The notes below the pieces were generated by a model. The model was not told the origin of the DNA, made no database searches, and saw nothing but the letters and a program-made list of their open reading frames with translations. Made by a program: the position numbers and the translations under genes. Below are positions 14,564 through 22,437 of a DNA stretch of 64,000 bases, piece after piece. The first letter of the stretch is position 1; each line of letters starts with the position of its first letter. The DNA comes from JBCCGG01 sp039029395. GTDB lineage: Bacteria; Pseudomonadota; Alphaproteobacteria; Kiloniellales; JAKSDN01. The stretch covers positions 33,435-97,434 of the forward strand of contig JBCCGG010000019.1 in assembly GCA_039029395.1 (NCBI GenBank), read 5' to 3'.

Positions 14564-16738
14564 ATGAAGCCGCACCGCTCGATCCGTTCCATTGTGTCCC
14601 TGGCAGGCTTGGCCGCCCTCGCGTTTCTCGTCATTGTGGCCGGCAGCGAGTCGGCCTCCGCCAACTGGAATGAGCAGATCCTCGACACGAGCGATGACTG
14701 CGTGGACGAAAACGGCAATCCCACGCCGGGTCCCGACATGACTATCGTGATTTACAACAACTCCTCCGACCACAACATCTATCCGGTCGTGTTGGCCGGC
14801 GCGGCGAGCGACAAGGATCAGTGGATGCAGTCCTGCTTTCGAATCACCGACAAGGAGCTCGTCGACAATCCCTTCCCGCGGCTCAGCCAGTATCGGATCT
14901 ATGTGAACTGCTGCGAACCCGGACAGAACGGAATTCCCCCCAATGGCATGGTAGAAATCACACTGCCGTTCTATTCGCCTTTAGTGCAGGACATCGACCC
15001 GAGGAACAAAGAGCAGGCCCAGTTTATCGATTGGTGGCAAGGCGGCGGTATCAACCTCTTCGAATCGCCGGCTTCGAGCAGCAACCCGCCGGCCAATCTG
15101 CTGGCGTTTTGGAACAAGGACATAAATGAGGACAGAGGCGTCACACCCTTCAGTAATCCGCCCACCTGCAGCGGCCCGGGCTGCAGCCTGCATTTCTTCG
15201 TCGCGCCCAGCTCGATACCGAACGCGGCGCCTCAGCAGCTGATCGAGTACACCCTGGGAGCGATTCCTGTGGATGGAGAAAGGAAGCCCGGCGAGCCCCA
15301 TTTTTTGTGGGTTTCGAACAATGTCGACTACGACATCTCGAACGTGAACAACGTCTACATGCCGGCGGCGATCGAGCCATTCGGCAACACCCTGGAAGGG
15401 ACGTGCTGTCCGATCGGTTGGATCGGCTCCGACTCGACCCTCAGCGAATACGAGCAGGCGATCGCCAGCTGGCTCATGTCCGATCTGGCGAAGGACTGGC
15501 CGCTATACGTCGACACGAACAGCATGACCGTGCCGAAGGCGACCATTCCCGGCAAGGTTCCCTCGGCGCTGGAAATCTTTCTGAACGTTCCGGCGTTCGA
15601 CAACACCAGCGTCTTCGACCCGGCGCCCAGCCAGTCGCCGCCGATCCAACGAATGGTGTCGTTGTGGCAGAGTTGCCAAATGGGGGCGCCCGACGAGATT
15701 TGCACGAACGTCAGAAGCGTGACCGCCTTGATGCAAGCGAACTTCTTGAACTACGCGAAAACCTACGAGCAGAACAGGGACAGATGGGAGATCGACTGGA
15801 AGTGTAAGGAGCCGCCGGCGTGGATCGAAGACCCGACGCCGCCCCAGCAGGTCATGTTGAGCCACATCTACGGTTGGACTCCCTTCAATGAGAGCTGCAA
15901 GTCGGGCGCCAACCTGTTGGAGGATACGCCGGGCTACGTCACACCGACGGACAAGGGAAACGATGCCTTGTACTATCGCGAGGTCAAGCGGCAATTCGAC
16001 CAGCTGCAGTATTCGATCGACGTCTTGAACGGCGACTACGGCGAGTTCGACCCTTACGTCGCCCTGATTCACGGGCCTGACTACCTGGACGCGCGCTTCA
16101 CCTATGCCTATTCGGTGGACGACGCGCTGGGCAACATGCAGACCGACGGCACGGGCCTGATTATCGGCGTCGGCGGAACGGCCAACCTGCCGAATCTTGA
16201 TCATGTCACGCCGGAGGTTTTGTTCACTTTCGGCTATGAGTCGAACTATCCAGAAAAGAACAATAAAGCTATCAAAAAGAAGATCACGTTCCCCATGTAC
16301 GGTCGCTGCGTGGAGGCCCCCGACACCGAGACGAACCCCAAGTTCACCACCTTTGTCGTACCCTCAGGTATGGACGGGGAGGCGAGCTCGGTCGTCAATT
16401 GCGAGGTTACGCTGACAGATAGCGAGCAGCGCCACTACAAATTCACGCTGAAAGGCGTGCCGTCCAGTTTTCCCGAGAAGGATGAGTCGGCGAAGATCTG
16501 GCCGGATTCAAAGACCCTAAATATGATCAACAAGGATTTCGTCGATTGCTCCGGCTTGAGCGGCCAAGTTCTCACCAGCTGGTGCAAGCTCATTTACGTG
16601 TTCAAGGAAGTCGACACCTCCAATCCTCATCTTCCTTTCAGGCATCACGTCATCATGCCGGCGCCGCCGGATGTGGATCCCATGAAGAGCCCCCGTCCCA
16701 CGCGACAGCCTTTGGGTCGGGTCCAATTGCTGAGATAG
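14564..16738 (+). CDS. Large secreted protein, possible thaumatin/GH64-like N-domain
   Basis: A 724-aa protein from ATG 14564, with an excellent AGGAGG ribosome site; the signal peptide runs to about residue 32 (LAALAFLVIVAGSESASA). The mature N-terminus has MTIVIYNNSSDHNIYPVVLA, VEITLPFYSPLV and FIDWWQGGGINLFES. These recall the opening of thaumatin/GH64-like beta proteins. The rest is not recognised. There are many Cys (at least 14), suggesting disulfides and a periplasmic or extracellular place. It uses fewer GC-ending codons than its neighbours by eye, a hint of separate origin. It lies inside the envelope cluster and could be its cargo or a surface part. Confidence 0.65.
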   Translation: MKPHRSIRSIVSLAGLAALAFLVIVAGSESASANWNEQILDTSDDCVDENGNPTPGPDMTIVIYNNSSDHNIYPVVLAGAASDKDQWMQSCFRITDKELVDNPFPRLSQYRIYVNCCEPGQNGIPPNGMVEITLPFYSPLVQDIDPRNKEQAQFIDWWQGGGINLFESPASSSNPPANLLAFWNKDINEDRGVTPFSNPPTCSGPGCSLHFFVAPSSIPNAAPQQLIEYTLGAIPVDGERKPGEPHFLWVSNNVDYDISNVNNVYMPAAIEPFGNTLEGTCCPIGWIGSDSTLSEYEQAIASWLMSDLAKDWPLYVDTNSMTVPKATIPGKVPSALEIFLNVPAFDNTSVFDPAPSQSPPIQRMVSLWQSCQMGAPDEICTNVRSVTALMQANFLNYAKTYEQNRDRWEIDWKCKEPPAWIEDPTPPQQVMLSHIYGWTPFNESCKSGANLLEDTPGYVTPTDKGNDALYYREVKRQFDQLQYSIDVLNGDYGEFDPYVALIHGPDYLDARFTYAYSVDDALGNMQTDGTGLIIGVGGTANLPNLDHVTPEVLFTFGYESNYPEKNNKAIKKKITFPMYGRCVEAPDTETNPKFTTFVVPSGMDGEASSVVNCEVTLTDSEQRHYKFTLKGVPSSFPEKDESAKIWPDSKTLNMINKDFVDCSGLSGQVLTSWCKLIYVFKEVDTSNPHLPFRHHVIMPAPPDVDPMKSPRPTRQPLGRVQLLR

Positions 16739-16819
16739 GGTCCGATCTGCCCTTCTGGGGAAAATCGCTCAGCCCCTTTCATAGATCGCTCAGGCTCCAA
16801 CTAACGGGACTGAACGATC

Positions 16820-17368
16820 ATGGACAGAACACCCAAGGCACTCTTGGTCGGCGCCGCGCTGGCGCTGCTGGCCGGCTGCAGCACGGACAAGGCGACCTTC
16901 GATCCGGGCGGCATCGGCTTTCACGAGGCCCGCTACGCCGAAGTCTCGGCGACCCGAGATTTCCGCGCTTGCTTCGAGGAGGCGCTCCAACTCGATAGCC
17001 AGGCCCGCAGCAGCGGCGATCTGGGCCGCTACCTGGCGAGCGCCCGGGTGCTGGAGAGCTGCGAGGCCAATCTGGGTCCTGAGGCAAACGGGGTCGCCAA
17101 GGAGGAGCGCATGCGCGCCTACGGGCTGACCGTCCAGAACTATCTTAAGGGCGGCGATGCGGTTTCCGCCCGTCGCAATCTAGATCGCTTCCGCCAGGCC
17201 TTTCCCGAAAACGATCTCTACTACGCCGATGGCGCCTCGTTCCTGACCACCATGGAGGTCCTGCTCGGCCAGGAGGACACGAAGGCCTTCGGTCAGTTCG
17301 CCGTGCTCAACGTGAGCGGACAGCTGAAGGACGAGATGCGCCGCATGCACCACTGGAAGAGCCAGTGA
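16820..17368 (+). CDS. Lipoprotein with helical repeat, unknown function
   Basis: A 182-aa lipoprotein; lipobox LAGC with C20. The mature part is all helical: ACFEEALQLDSQARSSGDLG, then YLASARVLESCEANLGPEAN, ERMRAYGLTVQNYLKGGDAV and SARRNLDRFRQAFPENDLYY. This is a TPR-like series of helix pairs in which a C-E-A segment recurs. Such lipoproteins often act as outer-membrane docking or pilotin-like subunits. It lies 81 bp after the large secreted protein and 26 bp before the next periplasmic protein, so it begins the second part of the cluster. No enzymatic motif. Confidence 0.7.
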   Translation: MDRTPKALLVGAALALLAGCSTDKATFDPGGIGFHEARYAEVSATRDFRACFEEALQLDSQARSSGDLGRYLASARVLESCEANLGPEANGVAKEERMRAYGLTVQNYLKGGDAVSARRNLDRFRQAFPENDLYYADGASFLTTMEVLLGQEDTKAFGQFAVLNVSGQLKDEMRRMHHWKSQ

Positions 17369-17394
17369 TCCCCAGCGCTTGAAAGGACGACATC

Positions 17395-18282
17395 ATGGCC
17401 AAGAGACTTCTCCCGACCGGCAGCGCCCTGGTGATCCTCGCGGCGTTGGCCGGCCCGCCTGGCGCCTGGGCCGCGACCGATCCCGGCGCGGTGACCTGGA
17501 ATCCGGTTGCCAGCGAACGCCTGGTCAAGCTACCCGGTTCCTACTTGCGGCGGGCGATCGACAACGATTTCGCCGGCTCGAGCCTGGCCAGCGAGATCCG
17601 CGATGTCCAGGGCCTGATGAGCCTTAAGGCCCAGACCTTGGCCGATCTGCAAAACGCCGTCGAGCAGTCGGACGGCGATCTTCGGGTCGAGCTGCAGCAT
17701 CAGTTCCTGGCCGAGAAGCGTGAGTATCTCGAGCTGGCCAGCAAACACCAAGACCTGCGGCGCCAGCAGATGACTGTCAAGCAAAGGCTGCTGCGCCGGT
17801 TGCTCGGCAAGCTCGACCGCCAAGAGGCCGCCAACACGCCCGAGCGCGCGGCCCTGATCGAAAAGCAGGAAGCGGCCCGCTCGCGGCTCGAGGGCACGAT
17901 CTCCCAGGTCGACATCAAGATCTTCAACAACCCGACGGTCGGCCAGAGCAAGTACTCCAAGGAATACGCCAAGAACGTGCTGGCGATCGAGCGCCTGGTC
18001 CAGGCGATCAAGGCCCACCCCATGAACGAGGGCTCGGAGATCGACGGCCGCCCGGTGACCAAGAAAGAGTACCTGCGCCAGCTCATGGCCGAGACCGAGG
18101 CCGACCTTCAGATCGTCGATCAGGAGGCCACCGTGCTCGGCTACATGGCCAAGCTGATCGCGCTCGACGCTTTGGCGCTGAGCGATCTCCTGAGCGACCC
18201 GACCCCGGGCGACGGCTCGGACGACGACGACGGAGAGGAGACCGGGATCACAGCCGCGGTCGACTTCTTCGTTGCCCAATAG
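17395..18282 (+). CDS. Periplasmic coiled-coil protein
   Basis: A 295-aa protein with AAAGGA ribosome site and signal peptide (LVILAALAGPPGAWA, cut near residue 27). The mature chain is highly helical from about residue 60 to 250: LMSLKAQTLADLQNAVEQ, LAEKREYLELASKHQDLR, KQRLLRRLLGKLDRQE, EAARSRLEGTISQVDIK. It looks like a long antiparallel coiled coil. The C-terminus is acidic (SDDDDGEETG), which may bind cations or simply be disordered. A periplasmic spacer or stator role, in the manner of MotY/TolA-type accessory proteins, is a guess. No family recognised. Confidence 0.68.
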   Translation: MAKRLLPTGSALVILAALAGPPGAWAATDPGAVTWNPVASERLVKLPGSYLRRAIDNDFAGSSLASEIRDVQGLMSLKAQTLADLQNAVEQSDGDLRVELQHQFLAEKREYLELASKHQDLRRQQMTVKQRLLRRLLGKLDRQEAANTPERAALIEKQEAARSRLEGTISQVDIKIFNNPTVGQSKYSKEYAKNVLAIERLVQAIKAHPMNEGSEIDGRPVTKKEYLRQLMAETEADLQIVDQEATVLGYMAKLIALDALALSDLLSDPTPGDGSDDDDGEETGITAAVDFFVAQ

Positions 18283-18304
18283 ACGGCAGAAAGTGAGGTT
18301 CGCC

Positions 18305-18694
18305 ATGAAAACCAAGCGATACTTGATCCCGGCCGCCGCGCTCCTGGTCGCCGCCTTCGGCGTCCCGGCACAAGCCGATACCCTGGAGAATCTGGAGCGC
18401 GAGCGCGCGCTCGCCCTGGAGACCTTGCTGTCGCCCGACGTTTCGCCGGCCGAGCGCGAGGACCGTACCGCCCTGTCGCGCGCCCGTCTGGTCGATCTCG
18501 AGCGCATGGTGATGCGCGACGACAACCTCAAGGGCAAGAACACGCCGGCCGTGCGCACCGCCTTCGAGAGCTACGATTTGACCTTCCTGGTCCACGCCTC
18601 GGTGGAGCGCAACCGCAGCCTGGTCGACCACTGGCTCGAGCAGGTTGGGGTGACTACCAACTCCCTGATGAGCGCGCGCATGGGGCGGCGGTGA
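18305..18694 (+). CDS. Small periplasmic helical protein
   Basis: A 129-aa protein starting at ATG 18305 (GTGAGG upstream), with signal peptide ending near residue 24 (AAFGVPAQA). The mature part is about 105 residues of helix, LENLERERALALETLLSPDV, ALSRARLVDLERMVMRDDNL and FLVHASVERNRSLVDHWLEQ. It has no Cys. It ends one base before the TolQ/ExbB-like gene, so it is translated with it and may be its periplasmic accessory subunit. Family not recognised. Confidence 0.65.
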   Translation: MKTKRYLIPAAALLVAAFGVPAQADTLENLERERALALETLLSPDVSPAEREDRTALSRARLVDLERMVMRDDNLKGKNTPAVRTAFESYDLTFLVHASVERNRSLVDHWLEQVGVTTNSLMSARMGRR

Positions 18695-18695
18695 G

Positions 18696-19232
18696 ATGCG
18701 CCCGGCGATCGTCTTCGCGGGCGCGGCCTCCCAGGCCTCGAGCTACCTGATCGGCGGCGCGGTCATCCTGATGGCATTCGCCGTCATGATGACTGGGTCG
18801 AGCGTCCAGGAGATTTCACATTGGGCGACCGACGTGCTCGGGCTGACCTTCGCGACGCTCTTGGCCGCGCTGGTGTTCCTCTCGCTGCTGTGCTGGGTCA
18901 AGGTGAGCGACCGAGCCGAAGATCCCCAGCGCGAACGTTGGCTCGTCGCCGGCATCCAGGCGGCCAACGGCATCGCGACCCTGGCGCTGACCTACACCCT
19001 GTTGGGCATCAGCTTGGGCATCGGCGTGCTGGCGGAGCAGGAGTTGACCCCGGAGACGGTCCAAGGGGTGATCCGTGAGCTGACCGGCAACTTTTCGCTT
19101 GCCTTCATGACCTCGGTGATCGGCCTGCCGACCTCGGCGCTGCTGCGCGCGATCCTGGTGATCGCCGGCCGGCGCCCCCAGGTCCCGACCCGCAATCAAG
19201 AAACACCAGAAGCAAATGAGGTGCAGCCATGA
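18696..19232 (+). CDS. MotA/TolQ/ExbB-like proton-channel family protein
   Basis: A 178-aa protein with four membrane helices (about 16-35, 47-70, 85-113 and 132-160). The last two carry the family pattern: LALTYTLLGISLGIGVLAEQ, a soluble linker with ETVQGVIRELTGN, then FSLAFMTSVIGLPTSALLRA. Compare the TolQ/ExbB order of a G-T-rich pore helix, a short linker, then AL-T-x-x-GL. TolQ/ExbB homologues form pentamers that carry protons around a dimer of ExbD/TolR. It is shorter than TolQ (about 230 aa), lacking most of the cytoplasmic loop. It overlaps the next gene by ATGA. The likely ExbD-like partner is the first gene of the cluster. Confidence 0.6.
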   Translation: MRPAIVFAGAASQASSYLIGGAVILMAFAVMMTGSSVQEISHWATDVLGLTFATLLAALVFLSLLCWVKVSDRAEDPQRERWLVAGIQAANGIATLALTYTLLGISLGIGVLAEQELTPETVQGVIRELTGNFSLAFMTSVIGLPTSALLRAILVIAGRRPQVPTRNQETPEANEVQP

Positions 19233-19717
19233 GGTTCCTGCTGTTCAACGTCGTTGTGATCGGCGCCCTGGTCTACCTCTTCGCGATCGAGCGTGACGGA
19301 CCTTCAATGACGGTCTCCCAGTTCCAGGAGGAGCTGCAAGAGATCGAGACCCTGGCGGCCGAAGCGCTCGAGCCGGTGGTGCAGGCAGCGCCGCCGGCCC
19401 CAACCCCCGAAGCGGACCCTGTCGAAGTTGAACCTGTCGCGGCGCAGCCCGAGCCTGAGCCCGATCCGGAGGATTGGCTGGTCGAGCTGCCGCCGGTCGA
19501 CAATCCGGCGGTCGCCCAGCGGCGCCGGGAGGTCTTGGACGGCCTCGACGGGCCCGCCGACGCGGCACCGGTCGTGGCCGCGGCACCCGTCGCCGCCGAG
19601 ACCGAGGTGGTGCTGGCCGAGGGCGAGAGCCTGATGAGTCCGTCCGAGCGGGTCAAACAGCTCCACGTGTTGGCCGAGGAGATGGAGCTTCTATTCGTCC
19701 AGAGCCTATCCGAGTAA
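19229..19717 (+). CDS. Single-pass protein with Pro/Glu-rich periplasmic part
   Basis: A 162-aa protein. An N-terminal helix (LLFNVVVIGALVYLFAIE, about residues 3-20) anchors it. It is followed by a short helix (QFQEELQEIETLAAEALEP) and about 60 residues rich in Pro, Glu, Ala and Val, probably extended. The C-terminus is helical again (SERVKQLHVLAEEMELLFVQ). The order helix, Pro-rich spacer, small end domain resembles TolA/TonB-type bitopic proteins, but without their C-domain. It lies between the TolQ-like and TonB-like genes and overlaps both (ATGA, TAATG). Confidence 0.6.
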   Translation: MRFLLFNVVVIGALVYLFAIERDGPSMTVSQFQEELQEIETLAAEALEPVVQAAPPAPTPEADPVEVEPVAAQPEPEPDPEDWLVELPPVDNPAVAQRRREVLDGLDGPADAAPVVAAAPVAAETEVVLAEGESLMSPSERVKQLHVLAEEMELLFVQSLSE

Positions 19718-20688
19718 TGTCCCGGGCGCGCGCCAACGGTCTGGTGGTGCTTCTGTGGCTTGGCCTGGCGGCTTCGCTGGTGCTGTTCCAGGCCGTGCCG
19801 CAGAACGTTGTGGCACCACCCCGGCCCACGCCCGAGCCGCCGGCGCCCACGACCCAGAAAGCCGAGGCCCCCGTTCAGTTGCCGGCGCCCCCGCGCCTAG
19901 AGGCGGCGGCAGCGGCCCCGGCGCCGCCACCGGATGCGCCAGCTCCGCCGGCGCCAAAGGTGGTCAAGCCCCTAAAGCCCGCGCCGGCCCCGACCAAGCC
20001 CCTGCCGGCGCCGAAGGCCAAGGTGGTCGAAGCTTTGAAACCCACGCCTACGCCCGCGCCGAAGCCAGAGCCGAAACCTGAAGCGGCACCGGCGCCCAAA
20101 GTGGTCCAGGCGTTGGCACCTGCGCCGGCTCCGTCGCCCGTCGAGACCGCCGCGCCGCCGATGCCCGAGACCATCACGGTCGCGGAGCCGGAGGCCAAGG
20201 AGGGCCGCACCCTGCTACGTCTGCTCGAGCACGGGTCTGGGCCAGAGATAGAGCTGGCTTGGCCGGAAACCTCCGCCGGCCGGGCCCGGCTATTTCGCCA
20301 CCTGCGCGCCTGTCAGGGTATGGAGCTCGCGGTGATGGACGCCGCGGGTGAACTCTTGCGCAATGGCGCGCCCTGGCGGCCCAATCTGGACCGCTACAGC
20401 GGCTTCCTACGGCGGCCGAGCGGACAGCTGCAGCCCGAGGAACGCCGCCTGGTTCAGTTTGGCGGCCAGGCGGTGCGGCTCTTTCCCCGCCAGGTGGACG
20501 CCCTATTGCTGGGCGGGCTGCACGCCCTTATCGGTGCCGACTACGGGCGACTTGCGGTGATTCACGGGCGCTACCGACTGGACGGCGGCAAGGTCTTGAT
20601 CGACCAAGTCACGGGCGACGGGCGGTCCTTTCCCGGCCGCATCGACCTCTCGCCCGCCGCGCGCGGCTGCGGTCATGGGCTTACGTGA
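19717..20688 (+). CDS. TonB-like single-pass protein with long Pro-rich linker
   Basis: A 323-aa protein starting at ATG 19717 in a TAATG overlap. After a short basic N-tail comes one helix (GLVVLLWLGLAASLVLFQAV). Residues about 30-160 are an Ala/Pro/Lys-rich linker with repeats such as PAPKVVKPLKPAPAPTKPLP and PAPKVVQALAPAPAPSP, the hallmark of TonB-like proteins that reach across the periplasm. A folded C-terminal domain (about 170-320) includes RARLFRHLRACQGMELAVMD and GADYGRLAVIHGRYRLDGGK. It lacks the TonB YP motif, so it is TonB-like by layout only. Confidence 0.65.
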   Translation: MSRARANGLVVLLWLGLAASLVLFQAVPQNVVAPPRPTPEPPAPTTQKAEAPVQLPAPPRLEAAAAAPAPPPDAPAPPAPKVVKPLKPAPAPTKPLPAPKAKVVEALKPTPTPAPKPEPKPEAAPAPKVVQALAPAPAPSPVETAAPPMPETITVAEPEAKEGRTLLRLLEHGSGPEIELAWPETSAGRARLFRHLRACQGMELAVMDAAGELLRNGAPWRPNLDRYSGFLRRPSGQLQPEERRLVQFGGQAVRLFPRQVDALLLGGLHALIGADYGRLAVIHGRYRLDGGKVLIDQVTGDGRSFPGRIDLSPAARGCGHGLT

Positions 20689-21355
20689 CCAGCGCCGCCC
20701 GCTGACGCGGCTCGCACTCTGCTTTGTGTTGGCGCAGGCTTGTCTTGCCTGCAGCGCGACCACCTACAGCAGCTACAACGAAAGCGATCCGAACGCACTT
20801 CCTCCCCACCTCGAGCGCCGGGTCACCTATCAGGTGACCCGCGCCTTTTTTCAGGTGCCGCCGGACTGCGTGCTGGTACTGCCGCTCAGAGGTGTGTCGG
20901 ACCCGGGGCTTGCCAGAAGCGTGGAATCCGCGCTCAGCCGCCACATTGGCCAAAAGGTGCCGCGGGTTCTTGGCCCCAAGGCGCGGGGTCGGGAGAAGCG
21001 CCGCTTGGCGCTCGACCTGACGCGCACCGACGACCAGCTTCATCTGGCCCGTGCGACCGAATGCGAGGCCCTTTTGGAGGCCAAGCTGACCCGGGCCCGG
21101 GACGACTACTTCCTGGTCTGGTCCGAACGCACCCTTGGCCTGGAGGCGACCCTGGTGCGCGCCGAGGACCGCACGCTGCTGTGGCGCGCTAAGCACACCG
21201 GGATCCGGGCCGAGGGCGGCCTGCCGATCTCGATCGGCTCGATCGCCGTCAACGCGGCGCTCGCCACCCGCTTCACCACCGATCAGGACATCGAGCCCTC
21301 TCTCGTCGACGACGTGGTGCGGCGCTTGGCCACGACCTTGCCGGATGTGCGCTAA
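20675..21355 (+). CDS. Probable lipoprotein, GNA1162/DUF799- or CsgG-like
   Basis: A 226-aa protein with N-terminal signal (LTRLALCFVLAQACLACS); C23 or C26 is a possible lipidated Cys, though the lipobox is not ideal. The fold order CVLVLPLRGVSDPGLARSVE, ALLEAKLTRARDDYFLVWSE, TLGLEATLVRAEDRTLLWRA and GGLPISIGSIAVNAALA fits the CsgG/LpoB/GNA1162 type of outer-membrane-associated lipoprotein: a family helix after a strand, then long antiparallel strands. Some of these build pores or activate wall enzymes. It overlaps the TonB-like gene by 14 bp. The match is by pattern and not certain. Confidence 0.6.
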   Translation: MGLRDQRRPLTRLALCFVLAQACLACSATTYSSYNESDPNALPPHLERRVTYQVTRAFFQVPPDCVLVLPLRGVSDPGLARSVESALSRHIGQKVPRVLGPKARGREKRRLALDLTRTDDQLHLARATECEALLEAKLTRARDDYFLVWSERTLGLEATLVRAEDRTLLWRAKHTGIRAEGGLPISIGSIAVNAALATRFTTDQDIEPSLVDDVVRRLATTLPDVR

Positions 21356-21479
21356 AGCCGGGGATAGATGTCCCAGGGCGCGCGTATAACGGGGTAAGGA
21401 TCGACCGGCCACGGCCCGAGGGAGGCCTGCTGTGCAATGGAATAGCGGCTTTGCGGCTTTCATAGACCAAGGAGACCCC

Positions 21480-22409
21480 TTGGATGTCCGCCGCTGGAGC
21501 ACCGCCGCCATGCCGCCACTTCTGTCCCTGATCGCCATACCTTTCGTTGCTTTGATGCTCTCCGCCCCGCCCGCGCAGGCGCGCGACCGGGCCAACATCG
21601 TCGTGATCGGAGAGGATTTCGACCTCGGCACCTTGCCGCGCGACACCCAGGTCTACCGCGGCGTGCTGGAGACCCTGTCGGGCGCCCTGCACGACGCCGG
21701 TTTTGCGATCTACGATGAGACCAGCGTCACTTTGGATGAGTTCACACAAGGCCGCAGCCACCGCAGCGAGGCGGAGATCGTTGACATCGCCCGCTCGGTG
21801 TCGCGCCCGCCGCTCGATATCGCGGTGCTGTTTTCGATCTATGCCTATGTCCAGGACTTCACCTACACCAAAAAGGTCACCAGCAGGCTCACCGCGCGGG
21901 TCCTGGACCTGGGCTCCGGGCGCCGCATTGGCAGCTTCGAGCTGATACCGGCGCGCCAGCTGCGGCTGCCGCAAAACTGCGCGCGGGCCTGCACCATGGC
22001 GCGGCTGGAGGGCCGCTTGCGACCGCTCGCGGCCGAGCTTTCAGCCAACCTGGTGGCGCACCTGGAGACGGTCGGCGCGCGGCGGGCTTTGGCGATTGCG
22101 CCGGATCAGCCGATTCCAGCCGGCTACAGGCTGGTGTTCGCCGACTTTTCGGCCGAAGAGGTAGCCGACATAGAGGAGTATCTGGTGGTCTTCACCGGCT
22201 ACCGGCTGCACCGCCCGATCGAGACCGGGCGCGGCCGCCACGAGTTCTGGTACGAATCCACCAGCTCCCGGGCGCGGCTCAACCGCAACCTGATCAAGAT
22301 GCTCGACCACGTGCGCCTAGGCGGGCGGGTCAATTTCGTCGAGGACACCTTTACGGTCACCAAGGCGGCGGCCTCCGCCACCGCCGAGAAACCTTGGGAT
22401 GCTTGGTAG
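21480..22409 (+). CDS. Periplasmic FlgO/CsgG/TolB-N-like protein
   Basis: About 309 aa. The start is unsure: TTG 21480 has an AAGGAG site 5 bases upstream; ATG 21510 or GTG 21432 are alternatives. A signal peptide (LLSLIAIPFVALMLSAPPAQA) is clear from any of them. The mature part opens NIVVIGEDFDLGTLPRDTQV then VLETLSGALHDAGFAIYDE and LDIAVLFSIYAYVQD. This is the strand-helix-strand of anticodon-binding-like domains found in CsgG, FlgO/FlgT and TolB-N proteins. A second similar unit follows (RLVFADFSAEEVADIEEYLV). It overlaps the next ORF slightly or lies just before it. An envelope role is likely; specifics are unknown. Confidence 0.55.
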   Translation: MDVRRWSTAAMPPLLSLIAIPFVALMLSAPPAQARDRANIVVIGEDFDLGTLPRDTQVYRGVLETLSGALHDAGFAIYDETSVTLDEFTQGRSHRSEAEIVDIARSVSRPPLDIAVLFSIYAYVQDFTYTKKVTSRLTARVLDLGSGRRIGSFELIPARQLRLPQNCARACTMARLEGRLRPLAAELSANLVAHLETVGARRALAIAPDQPIPAGYRLVFADFSAEEVADIEEYLVVFTGYRLHRPIETGRGRHEFWYESTSSRARLNRNLIKMLDHVRLGGRVNFVEDTFTVTKAAASATAEKPWDAW

Positions 22410-22437
22410 TGGGCGAGGGACGGGAGGTCCAGCTACG

